From positions 62,001-126,000 of the forward strand of contig NZ_JANQBB010000006.1 in assembly GCF_024721975.1 (NCBI RefSeq): a stretch of DNA of 64,000 nucleotides, in the 5' to 3' direction. The DNA comes from Paenibacillus endoradicis. Its GTDB lineage: Bacteria; Bacillota; Bacilli; Paenibacillales; Paenibacillaceae. Shown here piece after piece: positions 28,206-36,128 of the stretch. The notes under the pieces were generated by a model that was not told the DNA's origin, made no database searches, and saw nothing but the letters and a program-made list of their open reading frames with translations. Every line of letters starts with the position of its first letter. The stretch's first letter is position 1. A program made the position numbers and the translations under genes.

Positions 28206-28227
28206 GAATTGCTCTCTCCCATTCTAC

Positions 28228-29154
28228 CTATATCCCTCCGCCTAATTCATAAGGCGTAAGTTGATAAACATAATAATTTAACCAGTTTGAGTATAACAAA
28301 TTAGCATGTGCTCTCCATGTGGAGATTGGAGTACGGTCTGGATTGTCTCCAGGGAAATAATTTTTGGGAACCTCTATCTCGAGTCCTTTTGCTTTATCTC
28401 GATCATATTCGAATTTTAGCGAAGCAGCATCATATTCAGAATGACCTGTTACGAAAATCTGCTTGCCTCCTTTGGAAGCAATAATATATAGACCTGCATC
28501 CTCGGATTCTGACCATATTTCAAGTTCTTCGATTTGATCAACATCTTCACGACGCACCTCAGTATGACGTGACTGCGGAACAAAGAACATTTCATCAAAA
28601 CCACGAAGTAGCGGAACATTGCGTGTACTTAAAGAATGTGGATATACTCCGAACATCTTCTCGTCTAGTTGATATTTCGGAACACCGAAATGATAGTAAA
28701 GTCCTGCTTGTGCTGCCCAACATATATGGAAAGTAGATGTAACATGTACTTTACTCCAGTCCATAATTTGGGTTAACTCTTCCCAATAGTTCACTTCTTC
28801 AAAGGGTAGATTTTCAACAGGTGCACCCGTGATGATCATCCCATCAAAATATTGATGTTCTATCTCATCGAAAGTTTTGTAGAAGCTTGTTAGATGGTCC
28901 GATGATGTATTCTTAGATGTATGAGTCTTAGGGTGTAATAACACAGCTTCAACCTGTAGTGGTGTATTACCAATCAAACGTAACAATTGAGTTTCAGTTG
29001 TTTCTTTCGTAGGCATTAAATTGAGAATCACAATTCGCAGTGGTCGAATATCCTGTTTGTAGGCAATGCTTTCATCCATCGTAAAGATGTTCTCACTTGT
29101 TAGAACTTCCTTCGCTGGTAAAGAATCTGGAATTTTGATCGGCATAACACTCAC
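28228..29154 (-). CDS. metA: Homoserine O-acetyltransferase (MetA type)
   Basis: 308 residues, complete. Acylates homoserine in methionine synthesis; MetA enzymes of Bacillota mostly use acetyl-CoA. N-terminal [15 protein letters not shown] and [18 protein letters not shown] are family signatures. The catalytic cysteine is in [19 protein letters not shown] and the histidine/glutamate in VTGHSEYDA. Start ATG with AGGAGTGAG. The leader contains, in order, a SAM-I riboswitch with terminator and two tandem family B repeats whose last arm touches the ribosome binding site. metI follows after 22 bp. Confidence 0.95.
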   Translation of the reverse strand: MSVMPIKIPDSLPAKEVLTSENIFTMDESIAYKQDIRPLRIVILNLMPTKETTETQLLRLIGNTPLQVEAVLLHPKTHTSKNTSSDHLTSFYKTFDEIEHQYFDGMIITGAPVENLPFEEVNYWEELTQIMDWSKVHVTSTFHICWAAQAGLYYHFGVPKYQLDEKMFGVYPHSLSTRNVPLLRGFDEMFFVPQSRHTEVRREDVDQIEELEIWSESEDAGLYIIASKGGKQIFVTGHSEYDAASLKFEYDRDKAKGLEIEVPKNYFPGDNPDRTPISTWRAHANLLYSNWLNYYVYQLTPYELGGGI

Positions 29155-29160
29155 TCCTTA

Positions 29161-29276
29161 AACTTTTCATATCTGCTTGGATATACCTCTAATAATGAAA
29201 AGTACATCGTAAGCAATACCTAACTTTTCATATCTGCTTGGATATACTTCTAATAATGAAAAGTACATCGTAAGCT
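29161..29276 (-). repeat. Family B repeat, two tandem copies in the metA leader
   Basis: Copies begin at 29161 and 29222 (period 61). In gene sense each reads GCTTACGATGTACTTTTCAT, a spacer of about 24 nt, then ATGAAAAGTT. The arm nearest the gene is followed at once by the metA SD AAGGAGTG. They lie after the SAM-I terminator, so only read-through transcripts contain them. Confidence 0.8.
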
Positions 29277-29348
29277 TCACCTAACTTTTAACGGTCTTTT
29301 GATCCACATTTCGTAAATGAAAGGAACTCCATACATGGAAAAGTATGC

Positions 29349-29503
29349 AAAAAAAGACCTTTCTGGAATGAGAAAAGGTCTATCTATCGGAACCTCTCTC
29401 TCATCTCTCAGAAACTTAAATTTCCGCAAGATTTAGCACCGTGCATAAAATGCCGGTTGCCGGGCTTCATAGGGCTTTTCCCTCCGCCTGCTCTTGATAA
29501 GAA
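29349..29503 (-). ncRNA. SAM-I (S-box) riboswitch
   Basis: Minus-strand sequence begins CTTATCAAGAGCAGGCGGAG, followed by GAAGCCCGGCAACC, a GCACGGTGCTAAAT helix 3 segment, CTTGCGG and GATGAGAG, all conserved SAM-I elements in the right order. A terminator hairpin AGACCTTT/AAAGGTCT with T run ends at 29349. SAM binding stops transcription of metA-metI. Confidence 0.95.
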
Positions 29504-29536
29504 AGTAGCATATTCAATTATCAGTAATATCATTAC

Positions 29537-29563
29537 TTTATAGCATTATTTGTGCTACGTCAA
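29537..29563 (-). promoter_or_regulatory. Possible promoter of the metA-metI leader
   Basis: TTGACG (29563-29558) and TATAAA (29542-29537) on the minus strand, with a short 15-bp spacer, lie about 35 bp before the riboswitch. The position fits but the spacing is suboptimal. Confidence 0.35.
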
Positions 29564-29772
29564 GAACCTGATAACTAATCATTTTTTATAAATTACTACA
29601 AATTTTTATTGAATGATTCGGATACATCAGAGTATACTAGACAAGGATTCATGAGCTTATCGAGCGTGTTCCTTTTCATTACGAGCATATGTATGCCCTC
29701 TTAATGTTGAGGAATGCTATTGTTAAGTAGAAAACAATTACTATTATAAACGCAAAGGAGTGTGTGGCTTAG

Positions 29773-29880
29773 ATGGACGATGATCGACCGAGTACCTGGC
29801 AACTTCATATTGGGACGCTACCATTAAAGCTTACTAACGATGGTTGCTCATCTCTATACCCACAGCCATTACGCTACTAA
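29773..29880 (+). CDS. Short open frame in the corA leader (possible leader peptide)
   Basis: 35 codons, beginning MDDDRPSTWQLHIGTLP and ending LYPQPLRY. A GGAG lies 12 nt upstream of its ATG, which is longer than ideal. It ends 67 bp before corA. No family is recognised. Translated leader ORFs control corA in some enterobacteria, which is the only reason to suspect function; it may equally be chance. Confidence 0.3.
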   Translation: MDDDRPSTWQLHIGTLPLKLTNDGCSSLYPQPLRY

Positions 29881-29920
29881 TATAGATGACAACAACGTAA
29901 ACAGCATAGTTTTACAGTAG

Positions 29921-29940
29921 CTCCTCCAAACGGGAAGGAG
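29921..29940 (+). promoter_or_regulatory. Hairpin masking the corA ribosome binding site
   Basis: CTCCTCC (29921-29927) can pair with GGGAAGGAG (29932-29940), which is the corA Shine-Dalgarno. A bulged A is needed. The fold would hide the SD eight nt before the ATG at 29948, so translational control is plausible. Confidence 0.5.
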
Positions 29941-29947
29941 AACTATT

Positions 29948-30883
29948 ATGAAAATTAGACATGTTAAAAGCGGTAACTTTAGTTTAATCGAAAATATTGA
30001 AGATACTTTAAGAGCACCTAGCGAGGGATTCTTCTGGATAGATGCCGATGTAGAAGATCTTGTCGTTCTACAACCATTGTTTGGCATGCATGATCTTGCT
30101 GTAGAAGACTGCTTGACCGAAGAAGAACAACGCCCCAAAATTGAAATTTATGAAGGTCATTATTTTATCGTTGTAAATAGTATACGTTTCGATGATGAAG
30201 AATTTTTCTTGCGTGCCCTTAATATTTTCTTAGGCAAACATTATATTATTACGGTAACAAAGCAGAAAATTAACGAATTGCGTACACTGAAACCTATTCT
30301 TTGGGAACAAGAGGTAACGCGCCCAGATCAATTTCTCTATCACTTAGTCGATTTAGTTATTGATAATTATGCACTTGTTGGTGATCGTATTGAACTTCGT
30401 ATCGAAGTACTTGAAGAAGATATATTAATGCATACCAAAAAATCTCATTTGAATGAAATTATTAGTCTACGAAGTGAAATTCTATGGGTTAAAAAAGTTC
30501 TTGGCCCTCAACGTGAGCTAATTGCTACTTTAATAAAAAAAGAGCTTAAATTGATTGATGATCAACTCCAAAAGTATTTCAGTGACGTATACGAGAATGC
30601 ATTGAAAATTGCAGAATCTTTCGATACCTATCGTGATCTAATGGGGAACTTACGAGAGGCCTATCAGTCATCACTATCCAGTCGCGCCAATGAAATTATG
30701 AGAGTTTTTACAGCTATTACTACCATTTTCATGCCACTAACTTTTATTACAGGTATTTACGGTATGAACTTCGATACCATTCCTGGTATTCACTTCAAGT
30801 ATGGTGCTTATGTCGTACTTGGGATTATGATCACGCTCGGAATAAGTATGTACATTATTTTCCGCAAAAAAGAATGGTTGTAA
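29948..30883 (+). CDS. corA: CorA-family magnesium/divalent cation channel
   Basis: 311 residues. Large N-terminal cytoplasmic domain, long stalk helix (about 180-250), then two C-terminal membrane helices flanking the selectivity motif YGMNF (TFITGIYGMNFDTIPG, near residue 277). Functions as a homopentamer importing Mg2+. The leader holds a possible leader peptide and an SD-sequestering hairpin. After the stop comes a family A repeat, then a strong terminator, so the repeat is part of the 3' UTR. Confidence 0.93.
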   Translation: MKIRHVKSGNFSLIENIEDTLRAPSEGFFWIDADVEDLVVLQPLFGMHDLAVEDCLTEEEQRPKIEIYEGHYFIVVNSIRFDDEEFFLRALNIFLGKHYIITVTKQKINELRTLKPILWEQEVTRPDQFLYHLVDLVIDNYALVGDRIELRIEVLEEDILMHTKKSHLNEIISLRSEILWVKKVLGPQRELIATLIKKELKLIDDQLQKYFSDVYENALKIAESFDTYRDLMGNLREAYQSSLSSRANEIMRVFTAITTIFMPLTFITGIYGMNFDTIPGIHFKYGAYVVLGIMITLGISMYIIFRKKEWL

Positions 30884-30890
30884 GTGCAAT

Positions 30891-31072
30891 TTCAAAAAGT
30901 TGGCTTTCAGAACCGAGAAGAGAGAGCGCTACTTGAGGAAGGAGGAAGCGCAAGTGTACGTAACTGGTACACTCGGCCCGGTCTTCCAAGGTTCGCTCCC
31001 TATTCGATTCCGATTAACCTACTTGCATTACTTCGTTATCAATGTTGGCTTTTTGAATTACCTCTATAAGTG
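30891..31072. repeat. Family A repeat in the corA 3' UTR
   Basis: Starts 7 bp after the corA stop. Terminal arms TTCAAAAAG (30891-30899) and CTTTTTGAA, central GTGTACGTAACTGGTACAC. It matches the reverse complement of the copy after hemQ over most of its length. The corA terminator follows 35 bp later. Confidence 0.8.
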
Positions 31073-31106
31073 TCGTCTAGATTCACATCATATATGGCAA
31101 TTAATC

Positions 31107-31159
31107 ACTTCCTTAAGAGTGCTGAATGTTTGACTCTCAGCACTCTTAAGGAAGTTTTT
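31107..31159 (+). terminator. corA terminator
   Basis: A perfect 19-bp inverted repeat, beginning ACTTCCTTAAGAGTG and ending with its complement, is followed by five T. Unusually long stem. Confidence 0.85.
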
Positions 31160-31321
31160 CGTTTTAACTGCTCAATAAGTGTCTTACAATCTTTATTCTA
31201 GAAGACACTTATGAAGAATATTGAACGAATAATCAATTAATTTTGCCCATTGTGTTTGAATTCGCTATAATAGAGGATAGCTCCATCGAGTTCAACTATT
31301 CGAGAAGGGGGATTGGCAGAA

Positions 31322-32224
31322 TTGAATATTAGTCAGCTAGAAACCTTACTTACAATTTCGAAAACGATGAGCTTTCGAAAGGCAGGCGAGCTTTTGAATT
31401 TGACACAGCCGGCTGTATCGGCACAAATCAAAAGCTTAGAAGAAGAGTTCAATACTATTTTGATCGATCGTAACCAACCTGTCACTTTAACTGAACATGG
31501 ACAAGTTTTTCTTGAACATGCTGAACGAATGCTCTCGATCGTTGATGACTTAAAACAAAGACTTTCAGATCTTAACGATAATCCGCAAGGTCATATTATT
31601 CTAGGAACAACAGCATCTATCGCAGTTCAAGTATTGCCTCGAGTCCTTTCCTATTTTCAAAATCAATATCCTTTAATTAAAACAACGATTCATACGATGC
31701 CATCTTCTCAAGTTATGAGTAGTGTGGATAACGGAAGCGTAGATATTGGTATTACTTACTTAACTGAAAAAAATGCTAATATAAGTTCTTCAATCCTTTA
31801 CTATGATACATTCGAATTTATTGTTGCTCCTGAAAATCCATTAAGTTCCTATGATTTTATTACAATGGATCAATTGCAACATATACCTCTGATAATGCTT
31901 GCTCCAGATACATTAGGTAGAAGATTCGTAGATAAAATATGTAAAGTTCATAACCTTACTCCTAATATTGTAATGGAATTGTCTAGTAGTGAAGAAGTAA
32001 AGCGAATGGTAGAGATTAATCTGGGTGCTGCAATTGTATCTAAATTATCTATTGAGCAGGAGCTTAAGTTAGGCACTTTAAAAATAATTAGAGTAGAAGA
32101 GCTTGAAGCTACACATCCTGTAGGTGTCGTCTATAAATCAGGTCGATACATTAATTCAGCGATGCAACAATTTATAAGTGATTTGAAGGGTATGCCTGAG
32201 TACAAATTTATGAACGCTGAGTAA
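31322..32224 (+). CDS. LysR-family transcriptional regulator
   Basis: About 300 residues. N-terminal LysR helix-turn-helix: SQLETLLTISKTMSFRKAGELLNLTQPAVSAQIKSLEEE (given here as the characteristic region, residues 4-42), then an effector domain starting near HIILGTTASIAVQVLPRVL. I chose TTG 31322, with AAGGGGGA at nine-base spacing; a TTG three codons earlier sits right against that SD. The overall look is CysL/CbbR-like. A family A repeat starts ten bases after the stop, then family B repeats, then the PHP phosphatase gene. Target genes are unknown. Confidence 0.85.
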   Translation: MNISQLETLLTISKTMSFRKAGELLNLTQPAVSAQIKSLEEEFNTILIDRNQPVTLTEHGQVFLEHAERMLSIVDDLKQRLSDLNDNPQGHIILGTTASIAVQVLPRVLSYFQNQYPLIKTTIHTMPSSQVMSSVDNGSVDIGITYLTEKNANISSSILYYDTFEFIVAPENPLSSYDFITMDQLQHIPLIMLAPDTLGRRFVDKICKVHNLTPNIVMELSSSEEVKRMVEINLGAAIVSKLSIEQELKLGTLKIIRVEELEATHPVGVVYKSGRYINSAMQQFISDLKGMPEYKFMNAE

Positions 32225-32233
32225 GTTAGGGTA

Positions 32234-32403
32234 GTTCAAAAAGCGAACCTTGATAACGAAGATTGGCTTCGTAACTTAGTCGACATCGAATATGAAGCGA
32301 ACTTGGGAAGTCCGGTACTCGTGTACCAATAACGTACACTGGAGTTTCCTCCTCCCTCAAGTAGCGCCCCTTCTTCTCGGTTCTGAACGTCCGCTTTTTG
32401 AAC
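32234..32403. repeat. Family A repeat after the LysR gene
   Basis: Perfect 12-bp terminal arms GTTCAAAAAGCG (32234-32245) and CGCTTTTTGAAC (32392-32403), with central GTGTACCAATAACGTACAC. Begins ten bases after the LysR stop. A further partial end (GGTAGTTCAAAAAA, about 32417-32430) follows, then the family B copies of the next gene. Confidence 0.85.
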
Positions 32404-32462
32404 CATCATTGGAAGAGGTAGTTCAAAAAACCAAACATTTTGAATCTACACATATTGTCTAT

Positions 32463-32585
32463 GCTTCCGATGTACTTTTCAATCTCAAGGAAGCTAGTCA
32501 ACGAAGTATTTGAAAAGTTTAGATCTTGCTTCCGTCGGACTTTTCATTTTCAGAGAAGTTTAACATGAAGTATTTGAAAAGTTTA
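32463..32585 (+). repeat. Family B repeat, two tandem copies before the PHP phosphatase
   Basis: GCTTCCGATGTACTTTTCA at 32463 and GCTTCCGTCGGACTTTTCAT at 32528 (period 65), each closing with TTTGAAAAGTTTAG. The second closing arm runs straight into the SD AGGAGG of the gene at 32598. More diverged than the metA, uvrC and yezD copies. Confidence 0.7.
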
Positions 32586-32597
32586 GGAGGATTGCAA

Positions 32598-33434
32598 ATG
32601 AGTACAATTGACAATAACAACCGTGTTAAATTCGACCTTCACACCCATCATAAACGTTGTGGGCATGCTGACGGTGTAATTGAGGATTATATTCAATCTG
32701 CAATTGCACAAGGCTTCCAAGCCATTGGTATTTCAGATCATACACCATACTTTGCACATGATGATGATCATCCTTTCCCAGGGATCGCGATGGCCAGAAG
32801 TGAATTTTCAAATTACATTGCAGAAGTACAATTTTTGAAACAGAAATATGATGGGAAAATTGATGTGTTGCTAGGGATAGAATCTGATTTTTTCCCACAA
32901 CATATAAGTTTATATGAAACAGCCTTGAACGAAGTACCTTTCGACTATGTTATTGGTTCTGTTCACCAAGTAGCAGGTGTTAGTATCTTTAACAAGAATC
33001 GTTGGAAAGGTCAAACCGATCAAGAAAATATTTTGACCAAAGAACTTTACTATGATCTTATTGCTCAATCTGCACGAAGTGGTCTGTTCCAAATTCTTGG
33101 TCACATCGATGCAATGAAAGGTTATTATCCACCATTTTCTGATATCCCTGCCTACAATAAAATCGATGATACATTAAAAGTCATCGCTGAGTGTAATGTA
33201 GCTATTGAAATTAATACATCTGGCAGTACTAAAGATGTTGGTGGTTGGTACCCTTCTGATGATATTTTAGCAAGAGCACATCACTATGGTGTGAAAGTAA
33301 CCTTTGGTTCTGATGCTCATACACCTAAACGTATTGGTGATGATTTCAATGAAGTTGCCAATCGTCTGAAAGATATCGGCTTTACTAGCTGGGTGTATTA
33401 TAAAAACCGTCAAGAAATCGAAGTAGCATTGTAA
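32598..33434 (+). CDS. PHP-domain phosphatase (HisJ-like)
   Basis: 278 residues from ATG 32598, with AGGAGG seven bases upstream. PHP metal-binding motifs are visible: FDLHTHHKRCGHADG near the N-terminus, GISDHTPYF, LGIESDFFP, VIGSVHQV, LGHIDAMK and the final GSDAHTPKRIGDD. This set matches the HisJ family of histidinol-phosphate phosphatases, which dephosphorylate histidinol phosphate in histidine synthesis. No other his gene is nearby, so the physiological substrate may differ. The leader contains two family B repeats. Confidence 0.85.
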   Translation: MSTIDNNNRVKFDLHTHHKRCGHADGVIEDYIQSAIAQGFQAIGISDHTPYFAHDDDHPFPGIAMARSEFSNYIAEVQFLKQKYDGKIDVLLGIESDFFPQHISLYETALNEVPFDYVIGSVHQVAGVSIFNKNRWKGQTDQENILTKELYYDLIAQSARSGLFQILGHIDAMKGYYPPFSDIPAYNKIDDTLKVIAECNVAIEINTSGSTKDVGGWYPSDDILARAHHYGVKVTFGSDAHTPKRIGDDFNEVANRLKDIGFTSWVYYKNRQEIEVAL

Positions 33435-33487
33435 TTACTATTTACAGTAAACAATTGATTTCTGTTATATTATTATACTTATTGAAT

Positions 33488-33529
33488 ACCTTTCTAACTT
33501 AAGAAGTTGTTAAGTAAGAGAGGTTTTTT
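33488..33529 (+). terminator. Terminator after the PHP phosphatase
   Basis: ACCTTTCTAACTTAA pairs with TTAAGTAAGAGAGGT with minor mismatch, followed by TTTTTT. Confidence 0.75.
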
Positions 33530-33580
33530 CATGCGCGTTACTTCGAACTGGCATATGATAACATCGAGGAAGTGATTAAT

Positions 33581-34435
33581 TTGTGGCTTTTTCTATCAAT
33601 TCTAAGTGCAATTGTATTCGGAACTGCAGGTTGGTGGATGAAAGTATCTCAGATGAAGAGGGGTTCCGTGAACACTCTGCTATTAGCATTGTATATTGTA
33701 GGTGCATTGGGATTTGGCGTTAATTCATTAATCGAAGGTTCATATATGCAATTACTAGATTTACCTATATGGATTGCTGGATTAATTATCGGTTTGGGAT
33801 CTGCACTAGGAAATTTGTACTTTATGCGGGCATTAGATACTGGACCAGCTAGCCTTACTTCACCATTAACAAATATGAACATCGTTCTAGTCGTATTACT
33901 TGGTACACTAGTATATGGAGAATTGCTTGGTACTCTGCAAATATTCAGTATTATACTTTTAATATTTGCTACAATTCTAATCTCCCAGAAGCAGGAAACA
34001 AAAAGTATTACGTCCTCATGGTGGTATGGATTTATCGTGCTAGCAATCATTATGTTTACCATTCGTAATGGTGGGCTGAAGGTAACGGAAGAGCTTGGGT
34101 ATGAAAGTGCTCCTGTTCTATTTGTCGCTTATTTCATGGCAATCTTCTTCTATTTGAAACCGGTACTTAACGATCGAAGTACTTCATCAGTTTCTAAAAA
34201 AATTGGCTGGCGATATGGTGCTGCTACAGGTCTATTATCCTATGGTGGATTACAGCTATATGCAGTTGCCTTGCAATATGGGCAAGCCAATCTGGTGGCA
34301 CCAATCTTTGCAACGAATGGACTTATTGTTACTATTTTATCCATTATTATTTACAAAGAAAGATTGTCTCGTATACAATGGGTCGCATTTGCTTCACTTT
34401 TGCTTGGATTAATCTGTATACGTATTTCATTATAA
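33581..34435 (+). CDS. EamA/DMT-family transporter
   Basis: About 284 residues, ten predicted membrane helices in two homologous halves, the layout of drug/metabolite transporters. Conserved-looking patches: GSALGNLYFMRALDTGPASL (N-half) and LQYGQANLVAPIFATNGLI (C-half). Start uncertain: GAGGA lies one base before a GTG at 33572 but 10-11 bases before TTG 33581, which I prefer. Substrate unknown. Lies between the PHP phosphatase terminator and an HxlR-type regulator on the same strand. Confidence 0.85.
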   Translation: MWLFLSILSAIVFGTAGWWMKVSQMKRGSVNTLLLALYIVGALGFGVNSLIEGSYMQLLDLPIWIAGLIIGLGSALGNLYFMRALDTGPASLTSPLTNMNIVLVVLLGTLVYGELLGTLQIFSIILLIFATILISQKQETKSITSSWWYGFIVLAIIMFTIRNGGLKVTEELGYESAPVLFVAYFMAIFFYLKPVLNDRSTSSVSKKIGWRYGAATGLLSYGGLQLYAVALQYGQANLVAPIFATNGLIVTILSIIIYKERLSRIQWVAFASLLLGLICIRISL

Positions 34436-34544
34436 ATTTATTTAATGCTATTCACTCCATATTTGACCATCGACATACTTCGCCATAGGTACTTACTTTT
34501 TTTTAGTTTGTATGCTACAATAACTGTTAAGGATGGTGATATGA

Positions 34545-34856
34545 ATGGACTATTCAATGATGTGCCCTAGGTATGAATCAGCTGCTGATTTATTAGGGAA
34601 GAAATGGACTGGTAGGATCATTCATGTTTTATTGGGCGGACCTAAACGTTTCAAAGATATAAAGGAACAAATACCAGAAATGAGCGACAAGATGCTTACA
34701 GACCGTATGAAGGAATTAGAAGCTGTTGGTGTCGTTGTACGTAATGTATATCCTGAAATGCCCGTGCGTATAGAATATGAATTAACTGAAAAAGGTCGCG
34801 ATCTTGAACCTGTCATCTGCTCCATACAGGAGTGGGCTGAAAAATGGATAGGCTAA
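34545..34856 (+). CDS. HxlR-family transcriptional regulator
   Basis: 103 residues, the full size of this winged-helix family. The conserved CPRYESAADLLGKKWTGRII start, with the cysteine that often acts as redox or aldehyde sensor, is followed by GPKRFKDIKEQIPEMSDKML and a basic wing ending in YELTEKGRDLEPV. Start ATG 34545 with GGATGGTGAT upstream. Single gene with its own terminator. It may respond to reactive electrophiles, as relatives do, but the target is not evident. Confidence 0.9.
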   Translation: MDYSMMCPRYESAADLLGKKWTGRIIHVLLGGPKRFKDIKEQIPEMSDKMLTDRMKELEAVGVVVRNVYPEMPVRIEYELTEKGRDLEPVICSIQEWAEKWIG

Positions 34857-34858
34857 AC

Positions 34859-34915
34859 AAATAGAGCTGGATTAGAGGAATGAACCATTCCCTTAATCCA
34901 GCTCTATTTGTTTTT
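34859..34915. terminator. Terminator of the HxlR gene
   Basis: CAAATAGAGCTGGATTA pairs with TAATCCAGCTCTATTTG, with a smaller inner GAATG/CATTC stem, followed by TTTTT. Confidence 0.85.
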
Positions 34916-34952
34916 CCCTCAATTTAAACTAACTATTGTTTTCAATCAACAG

Positions 34953-35318
34953 TTAGTTGCCCCTCAAGAAATTAAGGGCATCTTCGTAGCTACTCCAGTG
35001 ACTTTCTGTGGTATGTTCAGATTGCCTTGTAGATCGATTCAACTGGATTTTTGCTATCGCACCTTCAACAATAACCGCCGCTCTTTGCATCCCTAATGTT
35101 AAAAGTTCCTTTTGGTGCTCAACTAATTTAGCTTGAGACTCAGGTAAAAACGCTTTGACACTACGCATATCAACAACTACGTCAAATTTACCACCCATAT
35201 CTTTGGAGAACTTCTCAATTTCTCTAGTAACTCTATCAAAATCATCGGGTCTTGCTTTCTGATCCCAAACGATCTCAATAATATTATTATCCATATCCAA
35301 TATCTTAGTTGATGACAT
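34953..35318 (-). CDS. STAS/SpoIIAA-like protein
   Basis: 121 residues, soluble, alternating strands and helices. KFDVVVDMRSVKAFLPESQAKLVEHQ resembles the core strand-helix of STAS-like domains (as in SpoIIAA-like or SEC14-like small proteins). No phosphorylatable DS motif typical of anti-anti-sigma factors is obvious. Start ATG with AGGAGATATACAT upstream. It follows, on the same strand, the SLC13-type transporter, separated by the 0.7-kb repeat array. Function unknown. Confidence 0.6.
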   Translation of the reverse strand: MSSTKILDMDNNIIEIVWDQKARPDDFDRVTREIEKFSKDMGGKFDVVVDMRSVKAFLPESQAKLVEHQKELLTLGMQRAAVIVEGAIAKIQLNRSTRQSEHTTESHWSSYEDALNFLRGN

Positions 35319-35407
35319 ATGTATATCTCCTATTCAGGACTATAGTTTAATTACTATCACATTCTATAACTCTTCCTATTTTTCATCAATACAATCTTAA
35401 TTAAAAC

Positions 35408-36128
35408 GAGTTCAGCAGTTTATGCTATTGGTACACGAGCACCTACAATGTTTCCTACGGAAACATCCATCGGGAGCTTAAGCTACTTCCGATGGATTGC
35501 CTCCTCGTAGTCGAGTAACCTTCGAAGCTAATCATCGTAATCACACGCGAATGTTTTGAATTACAACTTTCAATGAAGGTTCAAAACATTCGCGGGTCAG
35601 TACCAAGAAATTGACATGAAGCTAGCAACGCGAGGAGCAGAGTGTACGTTATTGGTACACGAGCACCGGAGCAAGCGATGAATGACAATTTCGCCGTCGA
35701 ATATACTTCTATGAAGTTACATCGTAATCACACCCGAATGTTTTGAACTATATCTTCCAATGAAGGTTCAAAACATTCGCGGGTCAGTACCAAGAAATTG
35801 ACATGAAGCTAGCAACGCGAGGAGCAGAGTGTACGTTATTGATACACGAGCACCGGAGCAAGCGATGAATGACAATTTCGCCGTCGAATATACTTCTATG
35901 AAGTTACATCGTAATCACACCCGAATGTTTTGAACTACATCTTCCAATGAAGGTTCAAAAGGTTCCCGGGTCAGTACCAAGAAATTGACATAAAGCTAGC
36001 AACGCGAGGAGCAGAGTGTACGTTATTGGTACACGAGCACCGGAGCAAGCGATGAATGACAATTTCGCCGTCGAATATACTTCTATGAAGTTACTTCGTA
36101 ATCATCCGCGAACGTTTTGAACTACATC
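35408..36128. repeat. Family A repeat array after the SLC13 transporter (three tandem units, 187-bp period)
   Basis: Units start at GGTTC 35578, 35765 and 35952, exactly 187 bp apart; units 1 and 2 are almost identical. A diverged copy (35408-35577) with an added ATGTTTCC/GGAAACAT hairpin precedes them. Terminal arms GTTCAAAACATTCG and CGAATGTTTTGAAC, inner GAAATTGACAT/ATGACAATTTC, central GTGTACGTTATTGGTACAC. The array fills the gap and ends directly at the transporter stop codon. Confidence 0.85.

Noticed and set aside
29650..29940. M-box (Mg2+ riboswitch) before corA
   Set aside because: None of the conserved M-box segments could be found; only a short ORF and an SD hairpin are visible.
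30884..31069. Open frame directly after corA
   Set aside because: It has no ATG or SD and lies wholly in a repeat copy located between the corA stop and its terminator.
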